DNA of 64,000 nucleotides from assembly GCF_004403945.1 (NCBI RefSeq), contig NZ_SOHM01000022.1, positions 1-64,000 of the forward strand. The letters run 5' to 3'. A program made the position numbers and the translations under genes. The stretch is from Cryobacterium lactosi. GTDB taxonomy: Bacteria > Actinomycetota > Actinomycetes > Actinomycetales > Microbacteriaceae. The notes under the pieces were generated by a model that had not been told where the DNA came from, did no database searches, and saw only the letters and a list, made by a program, of their open reading frames with translations. This document shows, piece by piece, positions 41,564 through 50,983 of this stretch. Positions within the stretch are counted from its first letter, which is position 1. Each line of letters begins with the position of its first letter.

Positions 41564-41987
41564 ACACGTGCCGGGCCGGTTCGTACAGTTCGTCGTCTAC
41601 GTCAGTAAAAAATGCCCGGCCACAACATATTCCACCGATCGAGCCTTCTGTCGACCCGAGCGACAAAAGCCTCATCGAATCATTTCGACGATTCTCCCCA
41701 CAAATACCACGCGAACGCTGGTTTCCCGCCGTTCCAACCCCCCAAACGCGGGCATTTCGGATTTCGCCCTTGTGAAAACGCTGGACCCTGAGATAAGTTC
41801 TGTCCGTCAACAAAAGGCCGCTTTTGGCGGTGGGTCCATCACAGCGATGTCCCGTTACAAGGAGGTAACCCTGACACGCGCTTTCCCAAGGTCGGGGGAG
41901 CGGGCGACAGGATTTCCTCCTCTGGCAGTCCACCCGGTCATCGGGGACTGCGGTGACTGGCAGCTCTCAGAGAGGAAAGCTCCAACA
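41564..41987 (+). other. Long divergent leader of the ChvE-type operon
   Basis: A relatively AT-rich stretch without a convincing gene. It contains an AACATATT half-site (41624-41631), a possible promoter TTGTGA (41770-41775) and GATAAG (41792-41797), a palindrome CAAAAGgccgCTTTTG (41811-41826), and AAGGAGG at 41859-41865 with a complementary CCTCCT at 41916-41921. The ORF from ATG 41848 is in frame with the binding protein but would mask its signal peptide. Confidence 0.5.
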
Positions 41988-43115
41988 ATGTCCACACCTA
42001 AGAAAATTCTCGCCCTCGCGGCGGCCGGCGTCTTCGCGCTGACGCTCGCATCCTGCGCCAGCAGCGGATCCACGTCGGGCAGCTCCGACGGGGCCGCGGC
42101 CTCCGGTGCCGACTGCAACGTCGGTATCTCCATGCCCACCCGGTCACTCGAACGCTGGATCAACGACGGCGACCAGCTCAAGAAGCTGCTCGAAGACGCC
42201 GGCTGCACGGTCGACCTGCAGTACGCAGACAACAAGACCGACCAGCAGATCAGCCAGATCCAGAACCAGGTCGCCGGCGGATCGAAGATCCTCGTCGTGG
42301 CCGCCGTCGACGGCAAGGTGCTCGCACCGGTGCTCGCCGAGGCCAAGAAGCAGGATGCCACCGTCATCGCCTACGACCGCCTGATCAACGGCACCCCGGA
42401 TGTCGACTACTACGCCACCTTCGACAACTACAAGGTGGGCCAGCTGCAGGGCGAGTTCATCGAGACCGAACTCGACCTGGCCAACGCGACCGGGCCGATC
42501 TCGATCGAACCGTTCGCCGGCAGCCCCGACGACAACAACGCCAAGTTCTTCTTCTCCGGCGCCTGGGATGTTCTGCTGCCCTACGTCGAGAGCGGCGTCC
42601 TCGTCGTTCCGAGTGGCCAGTCGCCCGCCTCGAACGACGACTGGGCCTCGATCGGCATCCAGGGCTGGGCCAGCGACAAGGCACAGTCCGAGATGGACAA
42701 CCGCCTGTCGTCGTTCTACACCGGCGGCGACAAGGTCGACGTGGTGCTCTCCCCGAACGACAGCCTGGCCATCGGCATCGAGGCCTCGCTGAAGTCCGCC
42801 GGATACGCCCCGGGCGCCGACTACCCGGTCATCACCGGACAGGACGCCGACAAGGCCAACGTCAAGGCGATCCTCGACGGTGAGCAGTCCATGACCGTGT
42901 GGAAGGACACCCGCACGCTCGGCAAGCAGGTCTTCGACATGATCCAGGAGATCGTGGCCGGCGACGAGGTCACCGTCAACGACACCGAGACCTACGACAA
43001 CGGAGAGAAGGTCGTGCCGTCGTTCCTGCTCGACCCCGAGGTCGTCGTCAAGGACGATGTGCAGACCAAGCTCATCGACTCCGGCTTCATCAAGGCATCG
43101 GATGTCGGCCTCTAA
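41988..43115 (+). CDS. chvE: Multiple monosaccharide ABC transporter substrate-binding protein (ChvE type)
   Basis: A 375-residue lipoprotein (lipobox LASC after a 22-residue signal) of the family 2 periplasmic-binding fold. [38 protein letters not shown] and [20 protein letters not shown] closely follow Agrobacterium ChvE, which binds xylose, arabinose, galactose and glucose; it is therefore called ChvE-like rather than XylF. First gene of a binding protein-ATPase-permease-ROK operon. AGAGGAAA lies before ATG 41988, which is chosen because the signal peptide begins there. Confidence 0.92.
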   Translation: MSTPKKILALAAAGVFALTLASCASSGSTSGSSDGAAASGADCNVGISMPTRSLERWINDGDQLKKLLEDAGCTVDLQYADNKTDQQISQIQNQVAGGSKILVVAAVDGKVLAPVLAEAKKQDATVIAYDRLINGTPDVDYYATFDNYKVGQLQGEFIETELDLANATGPISIEPFAGSPDDNNAKFFFSGAWDVLLPYVESGVLVVPSGQSPASNDDWASIGIQGWASDKAQSEMDNRLSSFYTGGDKVDVVLSPNDSLAIGIEASLKSAGYAPGADYPVITGQDADKANVKAILDGEQSMTVWKDTRTLGKQVFDMIQEIVAGDEVTVNDTETYDNGEKVVPSFLLDPEVVVKDDVQTKLIDSGFIKASDVGL

Positions 43116-43127
43116 CCAGCCGACCCT

Positions 43128-43189
43128 GGCCGGCCTGCTCGGGTGAGCGGGCCGGCCTCCTCGACGGGCACCCGGGCAACCGGGTGCCC
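43128..43189 (+). terminator. Two tandem hairpins between chvE and its ATPase gene
   Basis: Hairpin one pairs GGCCGGCC and GCTC (43128-43140) with GAGC and GGCCGGCC (43145-43157). Hairpin two is GGGCACCCGG (43166-43175) with CCGGGTGCCC (43180-43189). Neither has a T-run, so they probably reduce read-through or stabilise the binding-protein message. Confidence 0.75.
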
Positions 43190-43216
43190 GGCCCATCAGC
43201 AAAACAGGAGAGCGCA

Positions 43217-44749
43217 GTGGAGCATTCGATCATCCTCAGGATGAACAACATCGTGAAGGACTTCAATGGGGTGAAGGCCCTCGACGGTGTGTCCCTCGAG
43301 GTCACGAGGGGGCAGGTGCACGGCATCTGCGGGGAGAACGGCGCGGGAAAGTCCACGCTGATGAAGGTCCTCAGCGGGGTGTACCCGGTCGGCAGCTTCG
43401 ACGGGAGCATCGAGTTCGAGGACCACGAGGTGGCCTACAAGTCGATCAACGACAGCGAGCACGACGGCATCGTCATCATTCACCAGGAACTGGCGCTGAG
43501 CCCGTACCTGTCGATCGCCGAGAACATCTTCCTCGGCAACGAGAACGCCACCCGCGGGGTGATCGACTGGAACAAGACCAATCGCGAGGCCGCCCTGCTG
43601 CTGGCCCGGGTGGGCCTGGACGAGAACCCGGCCACCAAGATCCTCGAGCTCGGCGTGGGCAAGCAGCAACTCGTGGAGATCGCCAAGGCGCTCTCCAAGC
43701 GGGTCAAGCTGCTCATCCTGGACGAGCCCACCGCGGCGCTCAACGACGAAGATTCCGCCCACCTGCTGGGCCTGATCGATCACCTGCGCACGCAGGGCAT
43801 CACCTGCATCATCATTTCCCACAAGCTCAAGGAGATCAAACGCATCGCCGACACCGTCACGGTGATCCGCGACGGCAAGACCATCGAGACCATCGACATG
43901 AACGGTCCGGATGCGACGGAGGCCCACATCATCCGCGCCATGGTCGGCCGCGACCTGAACAACCTGTTCCCGCCGCGGGAACCCGCCATCGGTGCCGAGG
44001 TGCTGCGGGTGGAGAACTGGACCGTGCACCACCCGGTCGACGTGGCCCGCAAGGTCGTCGACGGCGCATCCTTCACCGTCAACGCCGGCGAGATCGTCGG
44101 TTTCGCCGGCCTCATGGGCGCCGGGCGCACCGAACTGGCGATGAGCCTGTTCGGCCACTCCTACGGCACCAATATCTCCGGCCAGGTCTACAAGGACGGC
44201 AAGGAGATCCAGATGCGCACGGTGGGGGAGGCCATCGAGCACGGCTTCGCCTACGCCACCGAGGACCGCAAGCGCTACGGCCTCAACCTCATCGGCGACA
44301 TCACCGTGAACGTGTCGGCCGCGGCCCTGGCCAAGCTCGCCAAGTACGGCGTGATCGACCGGCACCGCGAATACAAGGTCGCCGACTCGTACCGCCAGAA
44401 GATGAACATCAAGGCGCCGTCGGTCGGATCGATCACCGGCAAGCTCTCCGGCGGAAACCAGCAGAAGGTGGTGCTGTCGAAGTGGATCTTCTCCGGCCCC
44501 GACGTGCTGATCCTCGACGAGCCCACCCGCGGCATCGACGTGGGCGCCAAGTACGAGATCTACGGCATCATCAACGAACTCGCGGCGCAGGGCAAGGCGG
44601 TCATCGTGATCTCCTCCGAGCTGCCCGAACTGATCGGCATCTGCGATCGCATCTACGCGATCTCGGAAGGAAAACTCACCGGCGAGGTCGCCAAGGCCGA
44701 CGCCTCCCAGGAAACCCTCATGCACTACATGACCGCAGGAAAGGACTGA
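43217..44749 (+). CDS. gguA: Monosaccharide ABC transporter ATP-binding protein (GguA/MmsA type)
   Basis: A 510-residue CUT2 ATPase with two fused ABC domains. The first has Walker [10 protein letters not shown], signature region [15 protein letters not shown] and Walker [12 protein letters not shown]. The second has the degenerate Walker [12 protein letters not shown] but intact signature [14 protein letters not shown] and Walker [14 protein letters not shown], the usual CUT2 asymmetry. GTG 43217 is favoured by AGGAG upstream; ATG 43241 is an alternative. It powers uptake of the monosaccharides bound by the ChvE-like protein. Confidence 0.94.
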   Translation: MEHSIILRMNNIVKDFNGVKALDGVSLEVTRGQVHGICGENGAGKSTLMKVLSGVYPVGSFDGSIEFEDHEVAYKSINDSEHDGIVIIHQELALSPYLSIAENIFLGNENATRGVIDWNKTNREAALLLARVGLDENPATKILELGVGKQQLVEIAKALSKRVKLLILDEPTAALNDEDSAHLLGLIDHLRTQGITCIIISHKLKEIKRIADTVTVIRDGKTIETIDMNGPDATEAHIIRAMVGRDLNNLFPPREPAIGAEVLRVENWTVHHPVDVARKVVDGASFTVNAGEIVGFAGLMGAGRTELAMSLFGHSYGTNISGQVYKDGKEIQMRTVGEAIEHGFAYATEDRKRYGLNLIGDITVNVSAAALAKLAKYGVIDRHREYKVADSYRQKMNIKAPSVGSITGKLSGGNQQKVVLSKWIFSGPDVLILDEPTRGIDVGAKYEIYGIINELAAQGKAVIVISSELPELIGICDRIYAISEGKLTGEVAKADASQETLMHYMTAGKD

Positions 44750-44754
44750 GCGCG

Positions 44755-45972
44755 ATGACCACCACCACGCCAGCGAGCAAAGCGCCCACCGAACCCCCCG
44801 TGAGGCGCCGCATCCCCAAGCTCTCGATCAACCTCCGCCAGTACGGCATCGTGGCCGCCCTGGCCGTGATCGTCATCCTGTTCCAGATCCTCACCGACGG
44901 GCGCCTACTGCTGCCCGGCAATGTGAACAACCTCATCCAGCAGAACGCCTACGTACTGATCCTCGCGATCGGCATGGTCATCGTGATCATCGCCGGCCAC
45001 ATCGACCTGTCGGTCGGCTCGGTCGTGGCCATGGTGGGCGCGGTCGCCGCGATCAGCATGAACAACTGGGGCCTGCCCTGGTGGGGCGCGGTCATCGTGT
45101 CGCTGCTGGTCGGTGCCGCCGTCGGCGCCTGGCAGGGCTACTGGGTGGCGTTCGTCGGCATCCCGGCGTTCATCGTCACCCTGGCCGGCATGCTCATCTT
45201 CCGCGGGCTCACCCTTGTGCTGCTCACCGGTGGCACCATCAGCGGGCTGCCGGCGGAATTCACCGCGATCGGTGCCGGCTGGCTGCCGTCGTACCTGGGT
45301 GAACTGGGCGGGCGCGACGTGCTCACCCTGGCGCTCGGCATCCTCACCGCCGTCGCCTTGATCGTGTTCCAGCTGCGCAACCGCGCCACCCTGGCCAGGC
45401 TCGACCTGCCGCGGGAACCCGCCGCGTCGATGTGGACCAAGAACGGCATCGCCGCCATCGCGATCATCTGGTTCGCCTGGCTGCTCAGTGACTACAGCGG
45501 CACCCCGATCATCCTGATCGTGCTCGCCGCGCTCATCCTGATCTACAACTTCGTGCTCAACCGCACGGTGTTCGGCCGCCACGTGTACGCCATGGGTGGC
45601 AACCTCTTCGCCGCCGTGATGAGCGGTGTGAAGACCAAGTGGGTCAACTTCTACATCTTCGTGAACATGGGTGTGCTCGCGGGCCTGGCCGGTGTGGTCT
45701 CCACGGCCAGGGCCGGCGGCGCCGTCGCCTCGGCGGGCCAGAACTACGAGCTCGACGCCATCGCTGCCGTCTTCATCGGCGGCGCCGCGGTGCAGGGCGG
45801 TGTGGGCACGGTCGTCGGCGCCGTGGTGGGTGGCCTCGTGATGGGCGTGCTCAACATGGGCCTGTCCATTCTCTCGGTGGATGCCGCCTGGCAGATGACC
45901 ATCAAGGGACTGGTGCTGCTGCTGGCCGTGGCGTTTGATATCTTCAACAAGCGGCGCGCTGGGGGACGATAG
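44755..45972 (+). CDS. gguB: Monosaccharide ABC transporter permease (GguB type)
   Basis: A 405-residue CUT2 permease with about ten membrane helices. NVNNLIQQNAYVLILAIGMV and IIAGHIDLSVGSVVAMVGA form the conserved N-terminal region; GGNLFAAVMSGVKTKWVNF and IAAVFIGGAAVQGGVGTVVG the C-terminal loops. Longer than RbsC-type permeases, as in the GguB branch, through a hydrophilic insertion at about 200-230. It starts five bases after the ATPase stop and is followed by the ROK gene. Confidence 0.93.
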   Translation: MTTTTPASKAPTEPPVRRRIPKLSINLRQYGIVAALAVIVILFQILTDGRLLLPGNVNNLIQQNAYVLILAIGMVIVIIAGHIDLSVGSVVAMVGAVAAISMNNWGLPWWGAVIVSLLVGAAVGAWQGYWVAFVGIPAFIVTLAGMLIFRGLTLVLLTGGTISGLPAEFTAIGAGWLPSYLGELGGRDVLTLALGILTAVALIVFQLRNRATLARLDLPREPAASMWTKNGIAAIAIIWFAWLLSDYSGTPIILIVLAALILIYNFVLNRTVFGRHVYAMGGNLFAAVMSGVKTKWVNFYIFVNMGVLAGLAGVVSTARAGGAVASAGQNYELDAIAAVFIGGAAVQGGVGTVVGAVVGGLVMGVLNMGLSILSVDAAWQMTIKGLVLLLAVAFDIFNKRRAGGR

Positions 45973-46029
45973 AACGACGCCACCCGACGACCTGTCGGGC
46001 ACCGCACCCGAGAGGACCGTGACCCACCC

Positions 46030-47247
46030 GTGAGCCAAGCGCCACCCACCCTGGGCGTTCGGGGCGGCACCAGCAATGACCAACTCCGGCGGTACAACCT
46101 GTCGATGGTCATGACGATGCTGCACCACGCCGGCGGCAGCTCCAGGGCCGAGCTCACCAAGCGCACCGGGCTGAACCGGTCCACGATCGCGGCCCTGGTG
46201 GCCGAGCTCGTGGACCTGGGCATGGCGTTCGAGGTGGAACCGGAGAGCGTGGTGGGCCGGGTGGGCCGGCCCAGCCCCCAGGTGGTGCCGAACCCGGGGC
46301 TGGCCGCGATCGCGGTGAACCCCGATGTGGACGCCGTCACGGTCGGGCTGGTGGGCTTGGGCGGCGAGGTGATCCGGCGCATCCGCTTCGACACCACCCG
46401 GGTGCCCACGGTGGCCGAGGCCATCAACGCGGTCAAGGCCATCGTCGACGGCATGCGCGGCGAGATCGACCAGAGTTACAGCATCGCCGGGGTGGGCGTG
46501 GCGGTGCCGGCACTGGTGAATTCCGAGGACGGCCGGGTGCTGATCGCCCCGCACCTGGGCTGGCGCGACGCCAACCTGGCCAGGGACCTCGCCCGGGTGC
46601 TGGACTACCCGGTCTTCGCCGGCAACGACGCCAGCCTCGGTGCGATCGCCGAGAGCAAGTTCGGAGCCGCCCGCGGCATCGACGACCTGGTCTACCTCAA
46701 CGGCAGTGCCAGCGGCATCGGCGGCGGCCTGATCATCGGCGGCACACCGCTCCGCGGCACCAGCGGCTACGCGGGGGAGCTCGGTCACACCCTGGTGAAC
46801 AGTGCGGGCGTGCGCTGCTACTGCGGCAGGATCGGCTGCCTGGAGACCGAGGTCAGCATGGCCAGGCTGCTGGCGGTGCTGAAGCTCCCGCGCGCCGACC
46901 AGGACGACCTCGACATCGCACTGGGGGTCTCCCGCGACCCGGCCGTGCTGGCCGAGGTGCGCCGGCAGATCGAGCTCCTGTCCGAGGCGATCTCCAACTT
47001 CGTGAACCTGTTCGACCCCGAGATGGTGGTGCTCGGCGGGTTCCTGGGCTCGCTGCTCTCGGTGGGCCGCGAGCAGCTCACCGCGGCGATGATCGTGCGC
47101 TCGATGAGCAGCATCGGCCATACCGTGGCCATCGAGCGGGCCAGCCTCGGCTCGCACCTGATGATGGTGGGCGCCGCCGAGCTGGCCTTCGCCGGCCTGC
47201 TCGACGACCCGGCCGGCTTCGTGCGCGGCCGCGCCGCCACCCGCTGA
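46030..47247 (+). CDS. ROK family transcriptional repressor (XylR-like)
   Basis: A 405-residue ROK protein: N-terminal winged helix (RAELTKRTGLNRSTIAALVAE) and sugar-kinase-like domain with the zinc motif CYCGRIGCLE after GYAGELGHTLV. It lacks a clear N-terminal kinase ATP loop, as expected for a repressor. Position at the end of the ChvE operon and opposite xylA argues for control by xylose. Its best operator candidates are TGTT-N9-AACATATT upstream of xylA and xylB. The start is GTG 46030; GAGAGGA lies about eleven bases upstream. Confidence 0.9.
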   Translation: MSQAPPTLGVRGGTSNDQLRRYNLSMVMTMLHHAGGSSRAELTKRTGLNRSTIAALVAELVDLGMAFEVEPESVVGRVGRPSPQVVPNPGLAAIAVNPDVDAVTVGLVGLGGEVIRRIRFDTTRVPTVAEAINAVKAIVDGMRGEIDQSYSIAGVGVAVPALVNSEDGRVLIAPHLGWRDANLARDLARVLDYPVFAGNDASLGAIAESKFGAARGIDDLVYLNGSASGIGGGLIIGGTPLRGTSGYAGELGHTLVNSAGVRCYCGRIGCLETEVSMARLLAVLKLPRADQDDLDIALGVSRDPAVLAEVRRQIELLSEAISNFVNLFDPEMVVLGGFLGSLLSVGREQLTAAMIVRSMSSIGHTVAIERASLGSHLMMVGAAELAFAGLLDDPAGFVRGRAATR

Positions 47248-47283
47248 CCCGCCGACCCGCCGACCCGCTGACCTGCCCCGTTC

Positions 47284-47321
47284 CGGACCAGTTGCCCCGG
47301 CGCAGCGGGGCAACTCGTCCG
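47284..47321. repeat. Intergenic hairpin after the ROK gene
   Basis: CGGAC (47284-47288) with GTCCG (47317-47321) outside, and AGTTGCCCCG (47290-47299) with CGGGGCAACT (47306-47315) inside. The CGGAC/GTCCG tier matches the middle tier of copies 1 and 2. Confidence 0.7.
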
Positions 47322-47345
47322 CAGGTGGGCAACTCGCTGATCTGG

Positions 47346-47370
47346 CATTTGTCGGCAATCACCACAAATG
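47346..47370. promoter_or_regulatory. Perfect inverted repeat upstream of the third LacI gene
   Basis: CATTTGT-N11-ACAAATG. It resembles the TTTGT/ACAAA form of XylR boxes known in Firmicutes, and may let the ROK protein act on the downstream regulator gene. Confidence 0.4.
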
Positions 47371-47416
47371 GCTTGCGTAACTGAGGATGTGTGTCGTAGG
47401 CTCCCTTTCGAGGCAG

Positions 47417-47430
47417 TCGAAACGTTTAGC
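47417..47430. promoter_or_regulatory. LacI-type operator, TCGAAACGTTT class, upstream of LacI
   Basis: TCGAAACGTTTAGC shares its first eleven bases with the centre of the palindrome at 48548-48569. It lies 68 bases before the LacI start and points to autoregulation. Confidence 0.6.
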
Positions 47431-47497
47431 ACAACGGCTGCCGCCCGGCCGCGAAACCGCTCCCGGTGCCGTAGTTCCGACAGACGATGGAGTCCTG

Positions 47498-48511
47498 ATG
47501 GCCAACATTCACGACGTGGCACGCGCCGCCGGAGTGTCCATCAGCACGGTGTCCTACGCCCTCAGCGGCAAGCGCTCGATCGCGGCATCCACCAAGCAGC
47601 GCATCGACGAGGCCGTTCTCGAACTCGACTACCGGGCCAATGCCGGGGCGCGGATGCTCAAGGGCGCGCGCACCCAGATCCTCGCGCTGAGCGCCCCGCT
47701 GCACGCCGGCACCCACGCCCCTGCGCACATGACCTTCGTACTCTCGGTGGTCACGGCCGCCCGCAAGTACGACTACGACGTGCTCCTGCTCACCCAGGAT
47801 GAGGCCACCAGTGGCCTGCGCCGGGTGGTGCGAAGCTCCCTCGTCGACGGGATCGTTCTCTTGGACGTGTCCACCGCCGACCCGCGCACCGACCTGGTAC
47901 GCGAACTCGGCCTGCCCGCCACGGTGATCGGCATTCCCAACGACACCGACGGGCTCACCTGCGTCGACCTCGACTTCGAACGCGCCGCCGTCATGGCGGT
48001 GCGCCGCCTTGTCGACCTCGGCCATCGCGAGATCGGCCTGATCGGCCAGGCGCCCGCGGTCTACGAACGCGGCTCGAACTTCCCGCCGCGGTTCCGCGAC
48101 GCGTTCCTGGCCGAGGCCGCCCGGCTGGGCGCCACCGTGGCCTTCACCCCGGCACCCGAGGAGTCCGCCGGCGTGCGCGCGGCCTTCGACGATCTGACCG
48201 GTGCCCTGCCGGGCATGACCGGTCTGGTCATGCACAGCAATGAGCCCGTGCAGTCCATGGTGCTCGAGCTGCTCAACCAGCGGGGAATCAACGTGCCGAC
48301 CGACCTGTCCGTCGTCTCGGCCTGCTCCAGCTTCTCCACCGACCATCTCACCCCGCCGCTCGACGTCATCCCCCTGCCTGCCGACCAGTCCTGCACTCGC
48401 GCAATCGAGCTCACCATGGCCCAGTTCGCCGGCGACGCCCTGCCGCACGTCGAGTTCATTGAACCGACGTATGTCGAACTCGGTTCGACGTCCACTCCCA
48501 CCCGCCCCTAG
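47498..48511 (+). CDS. LacI family regulator of the xyloglucan-type operon
   Basis: A 337-residue LacI/GalR repressor with helix-turn-helix IHDVARAAGVSISTVSYALSG and hinge NAGARMLKGARTQ. The effector domain is of the usual length but ends unusually, with VVSACSSFSTDHLTPPLDVI in place of the common VVGFDD strand. ATG 47498 has GGAG close upstream. The palindrome ATCGAAACGTTTCGAT occurs directly upstream of the ABC-GH operon (48548), in near-identical form upstream of GH3 (63659), and in half-form upstream of this gene, defining its regulon. Confidence 0.92.
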   Translation: MANIHDVARAAGVSISTVSYALSGKRSIAASTKQRIDEAVLELDYRANAGARMLKGARTQILALSAPLHAGTHAPAHMTFVLSVVTAARKYDYDVLLLTQDEATSGLRRVVRSSLVDGIVLLDVSTADPRTDLVRELGLPATVIGIPNDTDGLTCVDLDFERAAVMAVRRLVDLGHREIGLIGQAPAVYERGSNFPPRFRDAFLAEAARLGATVAFTPAPEESAGVRAAFDDLTGALPGMTGLVMHSNEPVQSMVLELLNQRGINVPTDLSVVSACSSFSTDHLTPPLDVIPLPADQSCTRAIELTMAQFAGDALPHVEFIEPTYVELGSTSTPTRP

Positions 48512-48547
48512 CACCCCCCCCGCCACGGAAAGGATTTCGGTATCTGC

Positions 48548-48569
48548 ACTATCGAAACGTTTCGATAGT
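48548..48569. promoter_or_regulatory. 22-base perfect palindromic LacI operator of the ABC-glycosidase operon
   Basis: All 22 positions are symmetric around CG at 48558-48559; the core is ATCGAAACGTTTCGAT. It lies 55 bases before the binding-protein gene. Confidence 0.85.
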
Positions 48570-48623
48570 TTCCCTCAGCACCACCACGCAGCATCATCCG
48601 CATCACTACAAGGAAGTAGAACA

Positions 48624-49919
48624 GTGAAGAAAACCAAGAGAAGCCTCGCCGGGATCGCCATGCTCGGCGTCAGCGCCCTCCTGCTCTCCGGCTGCTCCGC
48701 CGGAGCCGGCGAAGCCGACAGCAATACCCTCAAGCTCTGGCACTTCGAGAGCGACACCAGTGCCATGGGCATCGCGTGGGAGGAAGCCATCAAGGTCTTC
48801 GAAGAAGAGACCGGCGCGACCGTGGAATTCGAGGAGAAGAGCTTCGAACAGATCCGCTCCACGGCCAGCCAGGTGCTCAACTCCAACGAGGCCCCCGACA
48901 TCCTCGAGTACAACAAGGGCAACGCCACCGCCGGCCTCCTGGCCAGCCAGGGCCTGCTCAGCGACCTGGACGACGACTACGCGGAGTACGGCTGGGACGA
49001 CGCCCTCGCCCCGTCGCTGCAGACCACGGCGCGCTACGACGAAGACGGCATCATGGGCTCCGGCGCGTTCTACGGTGTGCCCAACTACGGCGAGTTCGTG
49101 GAGATGTACTACAACAAGGACATGTTCGCCGCCGCCGGCCTTGAGGTGCCGACCACCGTCGCCGAACTCGAGACCGTCATGAAGGCGTTCACCGACCAGG
49201 GCATCACCCCGCTGGCCGAATCGGCCGCCGAGTACCCGCTGGGCCAGCTCTGGTACCAGCTCGCACTCACCAAGGCCGACCGCAGCTTCGTCGACGACTA
49301 CCAGCTCTACACCGGCGACGTCGACTGGAGCGGCCCGGAGGTGACCTACGCGACCGAGACCATCAAGGACTGGACCGACGCCGGCTACATCTCCACCGAC
49401 GCCAGCGGCTTCAAGGCAGAGGATGCCGGCACCGCGTTCATCAACGGCACCTACCCGATCTTCTACTCGGGCTCCTGGTGGCACAACCGGTTCACCACCG
49501 AGGCCACCGGCTTCGAGTGGGGAACCTTCCTCTTCCCCGAGGCCGAGATGTCGCCAGGTTCCGCCGGCAACATGTGGGTCATCCCGGAGAAGGCCAAGAA
49601 CAAGGACCTCGCCGCCCAGTTCATCGACATCACCATGCGCCCGGAGATCCAGGCCCTGATCGGTAACAACGGAGGCATCCCCGTCGCCGCTGACACCTCC
49701 GACATCACGGATGCGAAGAGCCAGGAACTGATCGGCAACTTCAACACCCTGACCGAGCGCGACGGCATCGCCTTCTACCCGGACTGGCCCACCGCGACGT
49801 TCTACGACGAGCTGAACGCCGGCCTGCAGGAACTCATCAACGGCAGCAAGTCGCCCGCTGAGATCAACGAGCAGCTCGGCGGACAGTACACGTCCGGCGT
49901 AGACGACATCGTCGGCTAA
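48624..49919 (+). CDS. Sugar ABC transporter substrate-binding lipoprotein, xyloglucan-type system
   Basis: A 431-residue family 1 binding protein with basic start (MKKTKRSLAG by GTG), lipobox LSGC and mature sequence NTLKLWHFESDTSAMGIAWE. Hinge and ligand regions such as FYGVPNYGEFVEMYYNKDMF and YSGSWWHNRF are aromatic-rich, as in oligosaccharide-binding members. GTG 48624 has AAGGAAG seven bases upstream. It begins the operon that continues with two permeases and the GH31, GH1, GH42 and GH95 enzymes, so it most likely binds xyloglucan-derived oligosaccharides. A strong hairpin follows. Confidence 0.92.
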   Translation: MKKTKRSLAGIAMLGVSALLLSGCSAGAGEADSNTLKLWHFESDTSAMGIAWEEAIKVFEEETGATVEFEEKSFEQIRSTASQVLNSNEAPDILEYNKGNATAGLLASQGLLSDLDDDYAEYGWDDALAPSLQTTARYDEDGIMGSGAFYGVPNYGEFVEMYYNKDMFAAAGLEVPTTVAELETVMKAFTDQGITPLAESAAEYPLGQLWYQLALTKADRSFVDDYQLYTGDVDWSGPEVTYATETIKDWTDAGYISTDASGFKAEDAGTAFINGTYPIFYSGSWWHNRFTTEATGFEWGTFLFPEAEMSPGSAGNMWVIPEKAKNKDLAAQFIDITMRPEIQALIGNNGGIPVAADTSDITDAKSQELIGNFNTLTERDGIAFYPDWPTATFYDELNAGLQELINGSKSPAEINEQLGGQYTSGVDDIVG

Positions 49920-49954
49920 CTCCGCCGCCGCACCAACATCACCTCGCAGTACCC

Positions 49955-49981
49955 GGCCGGGGGCTGTCACGGCCCCCGGCC
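49955..49981 (+). terminator. Perfect hairpin after the binding-protein gene
   Basis: GGCCGGGGGC (49955-49964) pairs with GCCCCCGGCC (49972-49981) around a seven-base loop, 35 bases past the stop and 24 bases before the permease start. Confidence 0.75.
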
Positions 49982-50005
49982 ACCACTGAAAGAGAAGGAA
50001 ACAGC

Positions 50006-50983
50006 ATGACGACAGCATCCGTAGCCGATGCCCCCGTTGATGCTCCCGCGGCAGGCAACAGGCCCGTGCGGCAGAGCCTCATCCCGGGAAGCAATCCCAA
50101 GACATTCTGGATCTACCTGATCCCGGGCCTCGCGCTGCTCACACTGATCATCGTGGTTCCCCTGGTGTGGAACATCTACCTCACCTTCACCGACTACCGC
50201 GGCATCAAGCCGCCGGAGTGGGTGGGCCTGGAGAACTGGGTGAAGCTGGCAGGCGACACCACCTTCTGGACCTCGTTCAGCAACTCCATCGCGATGATCG
50301 TGGCCATGGTCGTCGTGCCCACCCTCCTCGGCCTGGTGCTCGCCGCCATGCTGTTCGACCTGATCGGCAAGAAGTTCGGCGGCAAGATCGCCAGCTTCCT
50401 GCGCGCCACCTACTACCTGCCGCAGATCCTGCCCGGCGTTGTCGCAGCGATCGTGATCGGCTGGATCCTGCGCCCGCAGAACGGCGCGCTCAACCAGGTG
50501 CTCGAGGGCATCGGACTGGGCGGCCTGGCGCAGAACTGGCTCGGCAATCCCGACACCGCGCTGCCCAGCATCATGGTCATCATGATCTGGGTGCAGCTCG
50601 GCTACCCCATCGTGATCTTCATGGCCGCCCTGCAGCGGGTCGACCCCGAACTCTACGAGGCCGCTGAGCTCGACGGCGCCAACTGGATCCAGCGCTTCCG
50701 GGCGATCACGGTGAGCATCATCCGCCCCGAGATCTTCGTGGTCACCCTCACCTGCACCATCGCCGCCCTCAAGGTGTTCGGCCCGATCTACACCCTCACC
50801 GGCGGCGGTCCGGGCACCTCCACCATCGTGCCCGCATACTACGCCTACAGCGAGTTCTTCCAGTCCCAGCAGGTGGGCTACGGCGCCACCATAGCCACCG
50901 CACTCACCATCGTCATCGCGGCCGTTTCGGTCGTCTTCCTGCTCGCCCAGACCCGACTCGAGCGCCAGGAAGAGGAACGCTAA
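50006..50983 (+). CDS. Sugar ABC transporter permease (MalF-type), xyloglucan-type system
   Basis: A 325-residue permease with six helices (first: FWIYLIPGLALLTLIIVVPLVW) and EAA loop PELYEAAELDGANWIQRFRA. The GGGPGTSTIVPAYYAYSEFF segment is typical of MalF-type partners. AGAGAAGG precedes the ATG. Its TAA shares one base with the ATG of the next gene. It forms the channel with the 50983 product for the oligosaccharides handled by the downstream glycosidases; the ATPase must be supplied from elsewhere. Confidence 0.92.
   Translation: MTTASVADAPVDAPAAGNRPVRQSLIPGSNPKTFWIYLIPGLALLTLIIVVPLVWNIYLTFTDYRGIKPPEWVGLENWVKLAGDTTFWTSFSNSIAMIVAMVVVPTLLGLVLAAMLFDLIGKKFGGKIASFLRATYYLPQILPGVVAAIVIGWILRPQNGALNQVLEGIGLGGLAQNWLGNPDTALPSIMVIMIWVQLGYPIVIFMAALQRVDPELYEAAELDGANWIQRFRAITVSIIRPEIFVVTLTCTIAALKVFGPIYTLTGGGPGTSTIVPAYYAYSEFFQSQQVGYGATIATALTIVIAAVSVVFLLAQTRLERQEEER

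Noticed and set aside
41457-41987. N-terminal extension of the ChvE-like protein to 41848 or further
   Set aside because: In frame, but it would place some 45 residues before a standard lipoprotein signal peptide; ATG 41988 has its own ribosome binding site.
41988-45972. Calling the transporter XylFGH
   Set aside because: The binding protein follows ChvE and the permease is of the longer GguB type; xylose may be a substrate but the family is broad.
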